Positions 1 to 11,204 of a DNA stretch of 64,000 nucleotides are shown here, piece by piece. Location of the stretch: positions 62,001 to 126,000 of the forward strand of contig NZ_BMIM01000005.1 of assembly GCF_014642275.1 (NCBI RefSeq), given 5' to 3'. This stretch comes from Flavobacterium lutivivi (GTDB lineage Bacteria > Bacteroidota > Bacteroidia > Flavobacteriales > Flavobacteriaceae). Position 1 is the stretch's first letter. Each line of letters starts with the position of its first letter. A program made the translations under genes and the position numbers. A model generated the notes under the pieces. It did not search any database, was not told the DNA's origin, and worked only from the letters and a program-made list of their open reading frames with translations.

Positions 1-876
1 ATTGGTTATCTAAACACCAACTCTATTATTATTTCTGCAATACAACTCAAAACAAGAAAAAAAGAATATTTTGAGGCTTTGGCTCAAAAAAAAGTTACCG
101 CTTTGGCTTTTGAATATATCAAAGATGAAGATGGCTCATATCCTGCCGTAAAATCTTTGAGCGAAATTGCAGGAACAGCTTCTGTTTTGATTGCATCAGA
201 ATTAATGATAAACAATGATTTTGGCAAAGGATTATTATTTGGCAACATTACTGGCGTTCCACCAACAGAAGTAGTCATAATTGGCGCTGGAACAGTTGGG
301 GAATTTGCTGTTAAAACTGCCCTTGGATTAGGTGCCAATGTAAAAGTTTTTGATAATTCAATTACTAAACTAAGAAGATTGCAAAACAACGTTCAACAAC
401 GAATTTTTACATCAACTATTCACCCAAAATCTTTATTGAAAGCTTTAAGAAGATGTGATGTTGCTATTGGAGCCATGCGAGGTAAAGAAAGATGTCCTAT
501 CGTTGTTACTGAGACAATGGTTGAACACATGAAAAAAGGCGCCGTAATTGTTGATGTAAGTATTGATACTGGTGGTTGCTTCGAAACTTCAGAAATTACT
601 ACTCATGAACATCCAACATTTGTAAAAAATGATGTTATTCATTATTGTGTTCCTAATATTCCTTCAAGATATTCTAAAACTGCTTCACTTTCTATAAGTA
701 ATATTCTAACTCCATATTTGTTGCAAATTGCTGAAGATGGCGGATTGGAAAGCGCTATCAGATGTAACAAAGGATTAAAAAATGGTGTTTATCTATATCA
801 TGGAATTTTGACAAACAAAGCTATTGGCGACTGGTTCAACTTGCCTGACAACGACATTAATCTAATTGTTTTTTAA
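1..876 (+). CDS. ald: Alanine dehydrogenase, C-terminal part (cut by window edge)
   Basis: The reading frame is open from base 1, so the N-terminus lies outside the window; about 291 residues are visible of the roughly 400 expected for the flavobacterial family. The enzyme interconverts alanine and pyruvate with NAD in the cytoplasm. The Rossmann nucleotide-binding motif GAGTVGEFAVK follows a hydrophobic strand, and the segment VDVSIDTGGCFETS is typical of the alanine dehydrogenase / transhydrogenase alpha family. An internal TTG at 79 could be mistaken for a start, but homologous-looking sequence continues upstream of it. The gene is followed by a separate promoter-like element at 937. Confidence 0.9.
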   Translation: MGYLNTNSIIISAIQLKTRKKEYFEALAQKKVTALAFEYIKDEDGSYPAVKSLSEIAGTASVLIASELMINNDFGKGLLFGNITGVPPTEVVIIGAGTVGEFAVKTALGLGANVKVFDNSITKLRRLQNNVQQRIFTSTIHPKSLLKALRRCDVAIGAMRGKERCPIVVTETMVEHMKKGAVIVDVSIDTGGCFETSEITTHEHPTFVKNDVIHYCVPNIPSRYSKTASLSISNILTPYLLQIAEDGGLESAIRCNKGLKNGVYLYHGILTNKAIGDWFNLPDNDINLIVF

Positions 877-936
877 ATAGCTCATTTTTGAAATAAATAT
901 TCACCAACTCTTTAAAAAATTGCAGAATTAGTTCTT

Positions 937-944
937 TACATTTG
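937..944 (+). promoter_or_regulatory. Bacteroidota -7 element (TACATTTG) for the DUF4258-like gene
   Basis: The octamer fits the Bacteroidota consensus TAnnTTTG and lies 14 bases before the ATG at 959. A TTG at 920-922 is closer than the usual spacing of about 19, so the -33 element is uncertain. Confidence 0.5.
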
Positions 945-958
945 CAAAAAATAATACT

Positions 959-1342
959 ATGAAATTTTATCAGCGATTTGCCTATTATCTTGTAGGCTTT
1001 TCAATAGGAATGTTTATTGTTGTTGTTGTTTGGAGTGGTAAAGATACTCGTTGTAATTATTTTCCAAATGCTAGAGTATTAAATGACATTAGGAACAAAC
1101 CTTTTCATTATGATATTGAAGCTTCGCGAAGACTATCTGAAGATTGGGTAGATACAATAGACATAAAGAACACGCTACAATATGGAGACGTAGATTTTGA
1201 TAAAAGTAACATCAAAACAGAAGGAGGAAAATTGTATATTATTTATGGAAAAACAACTAAGAAACAAGATATCACTTTAGAAATAATTAATTACCCCGAA
1301 AAAGCTGTTTTAAGAAACATTATCAAAGAAAATAAAAAATAA
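959..1342 (+). CDS. DUF4258-like small membrane-anchored protein
   Basis: This 127-residue protein has one N-terminal membrane segment (about residues 9-27, rich in Phe, Ile and Val) and a small soluble domain. The pattern of PNARVLNDIR, a Trp-Val-Asp motif, then GDVDFDKS and GKLYIIYGKT resembles the DUF4258 family often found in Flavobacteriaceae; its function is unknown. It reads away from alanine dehydrogenase with its own promoter-like element, and ends at a hairpin shared with the converging secDF. The family assignment is from memory of the motif pattern. Confidence 0.65.
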   Translation: MKFYQRFAYYLVGFSIGMFIVVVVWSGKDTRCNYFPNARVLNDIRNKPFHYDIEASRRLSEDWVDTIDIKNTLQYGDVDFDKSNIKTEGGKLYIIYGKTTKKQDITLEIINYPEKAVLRNIIKENKK

Positions 1343-1346
1343 AAAA

Positions 1347-1371
1347 GGTTGTCAAAATGACAACCTTTTTT
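1347..1371. terminator. Bidirectional terminator between DUF4258-like gene and secDF
   Basis: An 8-bp perfect stem GGTTGTCA/TGACAACC with an AAA loop is flanked by an A-run on the left and a T-run on the right, so it can stop transcripts from both converging genes. Confidence 0.85.
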
Positions 1372-1390
1372 ATTTTGAACACTTAGTGAA

Positions 1391-4366
1391 TTATTCTCCT
1401 TTGTGTCTTTTCTCGATTTCTTCAATATCTTTTTTCTTGATTGTATCAACTAATATTGGAGTTGCAATGAATAGAGATGAGTATGTACCCACAACAATTC
1501 CTATAAGCATAGCAAAGATAAATCCTCTGATAGATTCTCCACCAAAAATGAACATAATCAATAATACCATAATCATGGTTAAAGAGGTGTTTACAGTTCT
1601 TGATAAAGTTGTATTAATTGAAGCATTAACAACATCTTTGAAAGAACCTTTGATGTTACCTGCCAAAAACTCACGAACTCTATCGAATACAATTACAGTA
1701 TCATTCATTGAGTATCCAATTACAGTTAGAATAGCTGCAATGAAATGTTGATCCATTTCCATGTGGAAAGGCATGTATTTATATAGTAATGAATATATAC
1801 CTAGTACAAAAATCACATCGTGGAATACAGCTGCAATTGCACCAAGAGAGTATTGCCATTTTCTAAATGAAATAACCAAATACAAACCTACAACAAGCAT
1901 TGCACCTAAAACTGCCCACAATGAATTTGTTTTTATATCCGCAGAAATTGAAGCACCTACTTTTGAAGCTTGAAGAACTCCTACTTTTTTACCATCAAAA
2001 GTATTGATGAATTTATCATAAGAAGTTCCTTCTTGGAAATATTTCTTTAAAGTGTTATATAATTTCTCATTTACTTCTTTATCTACAGAAGCGCTTTCAT
2101 CTTTAATTTTATATTTGGTTGTAATTTTCAACTGATCATCTTCACCAAATACTTTTGCTTCTACAGTAGTTCCAAAAGCTGCTGTCAATTCCTCTGAAAC
2201 AGTAGTTGCTTCAACTGGTTTTTCAAACTTAACTTGGAAAGTTCTACCTCCAACAAAATCAACACCTTCGTCTAATCCATTGATGTAGAATGACACACAA
2301 CTTACAATAACAACAGTAGATGAAATGATATATGACCATTTTTTTGCTCCAATAAAATCATAATGGAAGTTATGGAACCAGTCTTTAGTTAAATTAGTAG
2401 TAAATGTTAGTTTTCTATTATTTGCAATGTCCTTATCGATAAACATTCTTGCAATAAAGATTGATGTAAATAATGAAGTAAAAATACCAATCAATAATGT
2501 AGTTGCAAAACCTTGAATTGGACCAGTACCGAAAACAAATAAAATTGCTCCTGTCAATACGTGAGTAACGTTTGCATCAATAATAGATCGCATAGCACCT
2601 TTCCAACCATAAGATGTTTTTACAGCATCTTCAAGGGTTTTTCCATCTCTAAGTTCTTCTTTTGCTCTTTCATATATAATAATGTTGGCATCTACTGCTG
2701 TACCTAGCGTCAACACGATACCTGCAATACCAGGCAATGTTAATACTGCTCCTAAACTTGCTAAAATTCCAAAAAGGAATAACAAGTTTACAATTAATGC
2801 TGCATTTGCATACCATCCAGCTCTACCATAGTAGAAAACCATCCAGAAACAAACTAATAATAAACCAACAATAGATGATGTTGTTCCAGCGTCGATTGCT
2901 TTTTGTCCTAATGATGGACCAACAACTTCCGATTGAACAATTTCGGCAGCAGCAGGCAATTTACCAGCACGCAACACGTTTGCTAAATCTTTTGTTTCAG
3001 CAACTGTAAAGCTTCCAGAAATTTCAGAACGTCCACCAGCAATTGGCCCAGAAGTAACTCCTGGTGCAGAATACACAATATCATCAAGTGTAATTGCTAT
3101 ATAGCTTTTTTGAGTAAATGCTCTTCCAGTAAGTTCTTCCCATACTTTTGCTCCTTGTCCATTCATTTGCATAGTTACAGATGGTTTACCCATTTGGTCA
3201 AATGAATCTTTAGCATCAACAATTACACCACCACTTAATGGAGCAACATCGTCTCTGTTTCCTTTTAATGCATATAAATCTACAGTTTCAGTTTCCTTTT
3301 TAGTTTTTGGATCAACAAAAGAAGTTGGTTTACCCCAAACTAATTTTGCGTTAACTTTATCCGCAGGAAGCAAAGCTTTTATTTCTTGTCTTTTGAAATA
3401 TGAATTGATGGCTGCAGTGTCTTTTACATTGAATACAGCTAAAACTGGTCCACCACCTTGAGAAACCATTTTGTCAAAAATAGGGTTATTCCCTTTTTTA
3501 GTCGCACTAGAATCTGTGGTTTTATCAGTTAAAAGTTTTGTCAAAGAATCGCTTGCTTTTGTAGCGTCAGCTTTTTCATCAGTTTTTACAGTAGCCTTCA
3601 AAGCTTCATTAGCAGAACTTAAGAAAGCCATGAAATCTTCAGCTTTGTAAGTTTCCCAAAACTCTAACTGAGCCGTACTTTGTAATAACTTTTTGATACG
3701 GTCAACATCTTTAGCTCCTGGTAATTCTACCAAAATTCTACCTGTTTGACCAAGTTTTGCTATGTTTGGTTGGGTTACACCAAATTTATCGATACGTTTT
3801 CTTAAAACGCCAAAAGCACTTTCTACTGATTCATCAACTTTTTTTGCTAAAACTTTTTTAACTTGAGCATCAGTCATGTTAAAATCAATTTCTCCTTGAA
3901 GGTTTCTGTTAGCAAAAATTTCAGGTGAAGCTAATTTTACAGTTCCATTTGATTCTTTATCAAAAGCTATAAAAAATGCATCAAGATAACTTTGGTTACC
4001 AAGTCTATTTCTTGTTGCCTCATCAAGAGCTTTATTGAAAACTGGATTTTTTGAGTTGTTAGACAAACCTTTCAAAACATCTTTCACAGATATTTGAAGT
4101 ATCACGTTGATACCACCTTCAAGGTCAAGACCTTTATTGATTTGTTTTTCTTTTACTTCATTATAAGTAAAATCAGTAAACCCAAGATTGAAAACACTAA
4201 CTTTTCCAATAGAGTCTAGATATTTAATTTCTTTATCAGGGTTTCCTCCTGCAAAAGCTTTTGCATCATTTTTAACTTTGTTTGCCACAAAAGTGAACGA
4301 AAGCTGGTAGATACTCACCAACGCAAATAAAATTGCAAAAAATTTAACTAGTCCTTTATTCTGCAT
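1391..4366 (-). CDS. secDF: Protein translocase subunit SecDF (fused)
   Basis: This 991-residue inner-membrane protein uses the proton motive force to help pull secreted proteins through SecYEG. The order is an N-terminal membrane segment (about 7-26), the SecD motif LDLEGGINVILQI, a large periplasmic P1 domain, the SecD membrane motif TAVDANIIIYERAKEE, then the SecF half with VDFVGGRTFQVKF and GYSMNDTVIVFDRVRE. The SecD-SecF fusion is usual in Bacteroidota. The periplasmic part holds a Lys/Thr/Asp/Ser-rich stretch (about residues 257-298) that looks like an unstructured insertion. It is followed on the minus strand by the shared terminator at 1347, and a TATATTTG promoter element lies upstream. 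Confidence 0.97.
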   Translation of the reverse strand: MQNKGLVKFFAILFALVSIYQLSFTFVANKVKNDAKAFAGGNPDKEIKYLDSIGKVSVFNLGFTDFTYNEVKEKQINKGLDLEGGINVILQISVKDVLKGLSNNSKNPVFNKALDEATRNRLGNQSYLDAFFIAFDKESNGTVKLASPEIFANRNLQGEIDFNMTDAQVKKVLAKKVDESVESAFGVLRKRIDKFGVTQPNIAKLGQTGRILVELPGAKDVDRIKKLLQSTAQLEFWETYKAEDFMAFLSSANEALKATVKTDEKADATKASDSLTKLLTDKTTDSSATKKGNNPIFDKMVSQGGGPVLAVFNVKDTAAINSYFKRQEIKALLPADKVNAKLVWGKPTSFVDPKTKKETETVDLYALKGNRDDVAPLSGGVIVDAKDSFDQMGKPSVTMQMNGQGAKVWEELTGRAFTQKSYIAITLDDIVYSAPGVTSGPIAGGRSEISGSFTVAETKDLANVLRAGKLPAAAEIVQSEVVGPSLGQKAIDAGTTSSIVGLLLVCFWMVFYYGRAGWYANAALIVNLLFLFGILASLGAVLTLPGIAGIVLTLGTAVDANIIIYERAKEELRDGKTLEDAVKTSYGWKGAMRSIIDANVTHVLTGAILFVFGTGPIQGFATTLLIGIFTSLFTSIFIARMFIDKDIANNRKLTFTTNLTKDWFHNFHYDFIGAKKWSYIISSTVVIVSCVSFYINGLDEGVDFVGGRTFQVKFEKPVEATTVSEELTAAFGTTVEAKVFGEDDQLKITTKYKIKDESASVDKEVNEKLYNTLKKYFQEGTSYDKFINTFDGKKVGVLQASKVGASISADIKTNSLWAVLGAMLVVGLYLVISFRKWQYSLGAIAAVFHDVIFVLGIYSLLYKYMPFHMEMDQHFIAAILTVIGYSMNDTVIVFDRVREFLAGNIKGSFKDVVNASINTTLSRTVNTSLTMIMVLLIMFIFGGESIRGFIFAMLIGIVVGTYSSLFIATPILVDTIKKKDIEEIEKRHKGE

Positions 4367-4485
4367 TATTCAAAAATTAATTAATTTTTATAATTTTTAA
4401 TCAAACAAAAAACAAAACTATTGAAAAACAAATAGTTGCAAAAAACTATACTTTTTTCAGATAACTCCATTTTTATCAAAACGTG

Positions 4486-4493
4486 CAAATATA
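4486..4493 (-). promoter_or_regulatory. -7 element (TATATTTG) upstream of secDF
   Basis: On the minus strand the octamer TATATTTG lies about 120 bases before the secDF ATG. A TTG (plus-strand CAA at 4514-4516) sits 20 bases further upstream, matching the Bacteroidota -33/-7 spacing. The leader would be about 115 bases long. Confidence 0.6.
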
Positions 4494-4535
4494 TAATTCT
4501 CGATAAGATTAACCAATTTATTTGTTAATTATATC

Positions 4536-4563
4536 AAAAAAAAGACTGCAATTTAATGCAGTC
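4536..4563 (-). terminator. Terminator downstream of mdh
   Basis: The stem GACTGCA/TGCAGTC (4544-4550 and 4557-4563) is followed on the minus strand by a run of seven to eight T residues. It lies 24 bases past the mdh stop codon and separates mdh from the secDF promoter. Confidence 0.85.
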
Positions 4564-4587
4564 CTTCATATTATGAATTAAATAATA

Positions 4588-5523
4588 TTAACCTAAAATA
4601 GATTTTAAATCACCATTCATTGCTCTAACTGCATCTGCACTTTTTGCAAACAATGCTTTTTCGGCATCATTCAAATCTACATCAACAATTTTTTCAACAC
4701 CATTTTTTCCGATAATGCATGGAACACCTATACATATATCTGATTGTCCATATTCGCCTTCTAAATATACTGAACACGGTATCATTTTCTTTTGATCATT
4801 CAAAATACTATCAACCAAATAACAAACTGATGCTCCTGGAGCATACCAAGCAGATGTTCCTAATAATCCTGTAAGTGTTGCTCCACCAACCATTGTATCA
4901 GCTGCAACTTTATCTAATTTATCCTGAGATAAAAATTGTGAAACTGGAACACCATTATATGAAGCCAATCTTGTCAATGGAATCATTGTGGTATCACCAT
5001 GACCTCCAATAACCATACCTTGAATATCATTAGCTGGTTTTTCTAGGGCTAAAGAAAGATAACATTTGAAGCGTGAACTATCCAAAGCTCCACCCATTCC
5101 TATTACTCTGTTTTTTGGCAATCCTAATGATTTGAATGCTAAATATGTCATTGTATCCATAGGGTTTGACACAATAACAAAAATTGCGTTTGGCGAATGC
5201 TGTAACAAGCTTTCAGCAACAGATTTTACAATTCCTGCATTTATACCAATTAACTCTTCGCGAGTCATTCCTGGTTTTCTAGGAATACCTGATGTAATAA
5301 CCACTACATCACTACCTGCGGTTTTTGAATAATCATTTGTGCTTCCAACAACTTTAGTATTAAAACCCAAAGTTGTTTGAGTTTGCATAATATCTAACGC
5401 TTTTCCTTCTGCAAAACCTTCTCTGATATCTACAAGAACGATCTCACTTGCAATTCTTCTGTAAGCCATTGCATCAGCACAAGTTGCGCCAACGTTTCCA
5501 GCTCCTACTATAGTAACTTTCAT
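4588..5523 (-). CDS. mdh: Malate dehydrogenase
   Basis: This 311-residue cytoplasmic enzyme oxidises malate to oxaloacetate with NAD in the citric acid cycle. It has the N-terminal glycine-rich loop GAGNVGA, an acidic residue at the end of the second strand (VDIREG) favouring NAD, the substrate-loop sequence IPRKPGMTREEL with its arginines, NPMDTMTY, and the catalytic histidine in GGHGDTTMIPL. Length and the GMTREEL loop fit the LDH-like malate dehydrogenase type. It lies 21 bases after the lipoprotein gene at 5545 and may share a transcript with it and gyrB. Confidence 0.96.
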   Translation of the reverse strand: MKVTIVGAGNVGATCADAMAYRRIASEIVLVDIREGFAEGKALDIMQTQTTLGFNTKVVGSTNDYSKTAGSDVVVITSGIPRKPGMTREELIGINAGIVKSVAESLLQHSPNAIFVIVSNPMDTMTYLAFKSLGLPKNRVIGMGGALDSSRFKCYLSLALEKPANDIQGMVIGGHGDTTMIPLTRLASYNGVPVSQFLSQDKLDKVAADTMVGGATLTGLLGTSAWYAPGASVCYLVDSILNDQKKMIPCSVYLEGEYGQSDICIGVPCIIGKNGVEKIVDVDLNDAEKALFAKSADAVRAMNGDLKSILG

Positions 5524-5544
5524 TTTAAATATAATTTTAATTTA

Positions 5545-6354
5545 TTATTGACAATCTTGAATGAACATATCTGTTGTAAATTCTCCATAATTGAAAAAGG
5601 AATACTGTCCTTGATTCAATTCATATACTCCATTATTAAAATCATAGGTATTAATTTCAATTTTCCCATAATTATTATTTGAAAATGCTTTGAAGAAAAA
5701 TCCGTTAATATAAAACTTTCCTTTTAAAAGATTTGGAGTTGAATCATAATTAGTAAACAAATATTCTTTTTTCTTATATATAACATCCGGTGAACTCCTA
5801 AAAAACCAATCAATCTTTGCTAAATTCCCATTTTCGATGTAAAAAATTCTTCTAGTAAAACTACCAACTTTCTCAAGTATTTTATTCCCAACATACTCAT
5901 AAGTATGTAATCCTGGCGAATAATCTTCTATTGCCTCATAAGGCAAATAACTACTATACTCTATATTCTGTGAAACTAACTTACCATCAACTATAACAAA
6001 TTCTTTTGAATATAAATGATAATTATTTACTGTAATACTATTTTCATTGTAAACCAAATTATCATGAACGTCATCACTCTGAGAAAATGAGATGTTTGAA
6101 TTTCCTGGAACTGATAAATTCCTAAGTCCACCATGAATTACAGAGATAATATTATTTTCATATTCTAAATTAATTTTCCCTGAATATGATGGATTAAAAG
6201 AAAAATAACCATTCTTAATTTCATCATAATAAACACCATAATCATCAAAACTAACCAGCCTACAACTTGGTGTTGAGTCTGAATTAGAACAAGACACTAG
6301 AATAAACATGAAAGCAAAAACAGTTACAAAACCAATTCTTTTCAAAAATATCAT
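5545..6354 (-). CDS. Hypothetical lipoprotein between gyrB and mdh
   Basis: The 269-residue product begins with a lipoprotein signal sequence: charged start, hydrophobic core, and lipobox LVSC with the cysteine at about residue 22, followed by a Ser/Asn/Asp linker. The rest is rich in Asn, Tyr, Phe and Ser and alternates in a way that suggests beta strands. I do not recognise a family; it resembles the many species-specific envelope lipoproteins of flavobacteria. It starts 12 bases after the gyrB stop and ends 21 bases before mdh, so it is probably co-transcribed with both. Confidence 0.7.
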   Translation of the reverse strand: MIFLKRIGFVTVFAFMFILVSCSNSDSTPSCRLVSFDDYGVYYDEIKNGYFSFNPSYSGKINLEYENNIISVIHGGLRNLSVPGNSNISFSQSDDVHDNLVYNENSITVNNYHLYSKEFVIVDGKLVSQNIEYSSYLPYEAIEDYSPGLHTYEYVGNKILEKVGSFTRRIFYIENGNLAKIDWFFRSSPDVIYKKKEYLFTNYDSTPNLLKGKFYINGFFFKAFSNNNYGKIEINTYDFNNGVYELNQGQYSFFNYGEFTTDMFIQDCQ

Positions 6355-6366
6355 AAACTCTCTTTA

Positions 6367-8313
<1,947 letters not shown>

Positions 8314-8343
8314 TTATATATAATTCTTTTTTTGTACAACACG

Positions 8344-8351
8344 CAAATATA
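8344..8351 (-). promoter_or_regulatory. -7 element (TATATTTG) upstream of gyrB
   Basis: The octamer TATATTTG on the minus strand lies 36 bases before the gyrB ATG. No clear -33 TTG is seen at 19-21 bases. Confidence 0.5.
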
Positions 8352-8478
8352 TAAAAACAGAGAGGATTATGTCATGAAAATTGTCGTATAATCGATGAAG
8401 TTATTAACATTTTTAGCGATTTATAAACTTTTAATTATCGAGTAATTCAATATAAAAAAATAAATATGAAAAGATGTT

Positions 8479-9234
8479 TTATCCTAACCAATCTTTAAAT
8501 TCATTAACTCGTTCGCGAGCCACAATTACTTCATCTTCGTTGTAGGTAGTTGGTATAATTTTTAATCGGGAATTACTGTGTAATTGAATTTCTTTTATTC
8601 CTTTCATCCCGATAATGAATTTTCGAGAAACTCTGAAAAACATCTCAGGGTTTAGCTCTGTCTCAAGCTGTTCCAAAGTATTGTCTATCAAATAATTTCT
8701 ATTGTCAAAAGTATGCAAGTATGTTCCTTTATTTTCTGAAAAGAAACATTCAATTTCATCGATAGATATCATTTTAATTTGCTGTCCCATTTTGATTGTG
8801 AAACGTTTTTTAAAAGTTCTATCGACTGGATTGACAAGCATTTTTTTTATCAACTCGAAATCCAATGAGATATTTGAAATGCTTTGGTTTCTTGCTTTAA
8901 ACTTATTCACTGCAATTTCAAGATCATCTTCGTCAATGGGTTTCAAAAGATAATCAATACTATTGAGTTTGAATGCACGCAGGGCATATTCATCATAGGC
9001 TGTTGTAAAAATTACAGCACTATTTATGGTAACTGCTTCAAAAATTTCGAAAGACAATCCATCAGATAATTGAATATCTAAAAAAATTAAATCGGGATGT
9101 TTGTTTTCCTGAAACCAAAGTATTGACTCTTCAACTGAATGAAGCATGGTTGTTACCTGTAGTCCTATTTTTTCGAGCTTTCTTTGCAATAATCTTGCAG
9201 CAGGTTTTTCGTCCTCAATGATAATAATGTCCAT
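8479..9234 (-). CDS. LytTR-family response regulator
   Basis: The 251-residue cytoplasmic regulator has an N-terminal receiver domain (IIEDEKPAARLL, phosphoacceptor Asp at about residue 53 in LIFLDIQLSDG, then FTTAYDEYALRAF and the Lys in YLLKPID) and a C-terminal LytTR DNA-binding domain (about residues 145-245, with IDEIECFFSENKGTYL and FFRVSRKFIIGM). Such regulators pair with histidine kinases of the 5TM/LytS type. The likely partner is the kinase at 9855, three genes upstream in the same orientation; the two 2TM genes lie between them. Target genes cannot be read from the sequence. Confidence 0.93.
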   Translation of the reverse strand: MDIIIIEDEKPAARLLQRKLEKIGLQVTTMLHSVEESILWFQENKHPDLIFLDIQLSDGLSFEIFEAVTINSAVIFTTAYDEYALRAFKLNSIDYLLKPIDEDDLEIAVNKFKARNQSISNISLDFELIKKMLVNPVDRTFKKRFTIKMGQQIKMISIDEIECFFSENKGTYLHTFDNRNYLIDNTLEQLETELNPEMFFRVSRKFIIGMKGIKEIQLHSNSRLKIIPTTYNEDEVIVARERVNEFKDWLG

Positions 9235-9243
9235 AAAATTGTA

Positions 9244-9549
9244 TTACTCCCATTTTGAGTTTTCTTTGTTCATAATTTCTTTGATTTTTCTTTCTTCCCA
9301 ATCGTTTCCGAGTATCATTGTTGGCAGAAAAACTGATAATCCATGCGCTAAAAGCCCAATTCCCCAAAAGAATGCTGTGCTAAAATTTTTGAAAGAAAAA
9401 ATGTTTTCACCAGCATCCAAGTGTTGGATATTTACAATAAATATCATTGTGTTTATAACCAAATATACTAGCAAGTGAGAATAAAATCCTTTAATTCTTT
9501 TTACTCTTTTTTTTGCTTCTTGATATTTTATTTCGTCTTTTGATTCCAT
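9244..9549 (-). CDS. Small 2TM-domain membrane protein (copy 1)
   Basis: The 101-residue protein fits the 2TM domain family: a charged helix EAKKRVKRIKGFYSHL, a first membrane segment (LVYLVINTMIFIVNI), a short loop, a second segment starting at a Trp-Gly-Ile-Gly motif, and a charged tail WEERKIKEIMNKE. The family has no known biochemical activity but is common beside LytTR systems in Bacteroidota. It starts 3 bases after the second 2TM gene and ends 9 bases before the response regulator, so all are one transcript. It is similar in layout to the C-terminal part of the histidine kinase at 9855. Confidence 0.88.
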   Translation of the reverse strand: MESKDEIKYQEAKKRVKRIKGFYSHLLVYLVINTMIFIVNIQHLDAGENIFSFKNFSTAFFWGIGLLAHGLSVFLPTMILGNDWEERKIKEIMNKENSKWE

Positions 9550-9552
9550 GAC

Positions 9553-9852
9553 TTATTCGTATTTGTTATGTCTTGTTTTTTCTTCTTCTATGAACTGTTT
9601 GATTTTCTTTTCTTCCCAGTTTTTATTCAAAAATGGTATTGCATCGAAAACAATAATTCCGTTTATCAACAATCCTATTCCCCAACTAAGCATTGGCCAT
9701 AAAAACCAAAGGTATTGAGGAGAATATCTTAGGTTTATAAAAATCAAGACTCCGTTTACCAAAATATAGGTAATCAAATGACCGTAGAATCCTTTTATAT
9801 CGCTTACTTTTTTCTGAGCTTTTTTATAATTCTCATATTCTTGATTTTCCAT
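9553..9852 (-). CDS. Small 2TM-domain membrane protein (copy 2)
   Basis: The 99-residue product has the same architecture as its neighbour: KKAQKKVSDIKGFYGHL, membrane segment (about 30-48), a second membrane segment with WGIGLLINGI, and the tail WEEKKIKQFIEEEK. I chose the ATG at 9852 because it gives an N-terminus (MENQEYENYKK) like that of copy 1; an in-frame ATG at 9864 would overlap the kinase gene by 10 bases. With the chosen start only 2 bases separate it from the kinase stop, suggesting coupled translation. Confidence 0.86.
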   Translation of the reverse strand: MENQEYENYKKAQKKVSDIKGFYGHLITYILVNGVLIFINLRYSPQYLWFLWPMLSWGIGLLINGIIVFDAIPFLNKNWEEKKIKQFIEEEKTRHNKYE

Positions 9853-9854
9853 GA

Positions 9855-11189
9855 TTAGTTCCATTTTGTATTGTTGTTTTTTTCTTTATTCAAAATTTCT
9901 TGAATTTTTCTTTCTTCCCAGTTTTTACCCACACCAAAAGTCTCTAATGCATGAAAGGTTAATCCCATTCCCCAACCCAACATTGGGAACCAAAACCATT
10001 GGAATCTTGATGTAGATAGATTGACAAAAATTAAAACTGGAATTACTATGCAATAGGAAATTAAGTTTCCATAAAATCCTTTTAGTTTTTCAACTCGTTC
10101 TTTTGCGCGAGCATAGGTTGTGTTTTCGTTGTATATAGCTTGTGTTTCCATTGTTACAATTTGTTTTGTTAAAATTGGTATTTTTACTTTAAAATATTCA
10201 TTGGTTTGTTCTATAAGCACTTTACGTGCAGATATTAATCCATATCTATTTACAATATTTTGTAATCCAACACCTTGTCTGTCGCTCAAAACTTCTTTTT
10301 TCTGAAGATTGTTTTCTACCACTAAATAATTTTTTTCTGTATAAATTTTTATTGACAAAGGTTTCTTTTCGCTAACAATATTGTGCTTTATAGTATTCTC
10401 GAGCAATAATTGTAATGATAGAGGTACTACTTTTGCATCTTCAATTTCTACATTTGATATCACATCGTAGGTAATACTATTTTCAAACCTCATTTTTAAT
10501 AAATTCATATACGTTTTAGCAAAAGAAAGCTCTTCATCTAGAGGAACGAGTTCTTTGTCTTTTTGTTCCAAAACATATCTGTAAATTTTAGATAATGATG
10601 CTGTAAACTTTTGAGCATTATCTGGGTTTTCTTCAATTAATGAACTTAAAACATTCAAACTATTAAAAAGAAAATGAGGATCAATTTGGTTTTTTAAGCT
10701 TTCAAATCGAGCATTAGCGTTAACTGCTATTACTTTTTGTTCTTTTAGTCTAGTTTCTTGATAAGTTTTGTAGAGATAAATTACATGAATTATTAATGAA
10801 ATAATAATGGTGATTATAATAGTTTCAAAATAACTTTTAAAGGTTTGAGCTTCAAAAAAGTCTGCCAAAGGAACGCTTCTCATAAAAACTTCATCAATAA
10901 AACGAAGTATAAAAATCATCAACACAGTAATGGGTATTGATGCCGTAAACCCAATAACTAATCTTTTGATATTGAAACGTTCATCAGCGAATTTTTTATC
11001 AAGAAAAACGAATAAAAAAGCATTAGCAAAATATAGTACAAAAGTGTAAACCATAGTGTAAACAAAATTGAGTGCTAGTCTATCTGCCTTTGGAAATTTT
11101 CCTCCTAAGAGTGCATTTAGTATCAATAAGATTACCCAAAGGATAAATCCTACTATGAATGCTTTCTTTATTTCTCTTGAATATTTCAT
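9855..11189 (-). CDS. LytS-like sensor histidine kinase with C-terminal 2TM domain
   Basis: The 444-residue membrane kinase has four predicted N-terminal membrane segments (about 10-29, 42-63, 77-97, 121-141), then a His_kinase domain with the phosphoacceptor in QIDPHFLFNSLNVL (His at about 172) and an ATPase domain with LLENTIKHNIV and QGVGLQNIVNRYGL. Unusually, the protein does not end there: residues from about 355 form a complete 2TM domain (RAKERVEKLKGFYGNL, two membrane segments, WEERKIQEILNKEK) matching the two separate small proteins encoded downstream. The kinase is expected to phosphorylate the LytTR regulator at 8479. No periplasmic sensing domain is visible. Confidence 0.92.
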   Translation of the reverse strand: MKYSREIKKAFIVGFILWVILLILNALLGGKFPKADRLALNFVYTMVYTFVLYFANAFLFVFLDKKFADERFNIKRLVIGFTASIPITVLMIFILRFIDEVFMRSVPLADFFEAQTFKSYFETIIITIIISLIIHVIYLYKTYQETRLKEQKVIAVNANARFESLKNQIDPHFLFNSLNVLSSLIEENPDNAQKFTASLSKIYRYVLEQKDKELVPLDEELSFAKTYMNLLKMRFENSITYDVISNVEIEDAKVVPLSLQLLLENTIKHNIVSEKKPLSIKIYTEKNYLVVENNLQKKEVLSDRQGVGLQNIVNRYGLISARKVLIEQTNEYFKVKIPILTKQIVTMETQAIYNENTTYARAKERVEKLKGFYGNLISYCIVIPVLIFVNLSTSRFQWFWFPMLGWGMGLTFHALETFGVGKNWEERKIQEILNKEKNNNTKWN

Positions 11190-11204
11190 TTATAATCTCT
11201 TAAA

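Noticed and set aside
4367-4587. Gap between secDF and mdh as a place for a small gene
   Set aside because: Only a promoter element, A/T-rich DNA and the mdh terminator are present; no coding frame.
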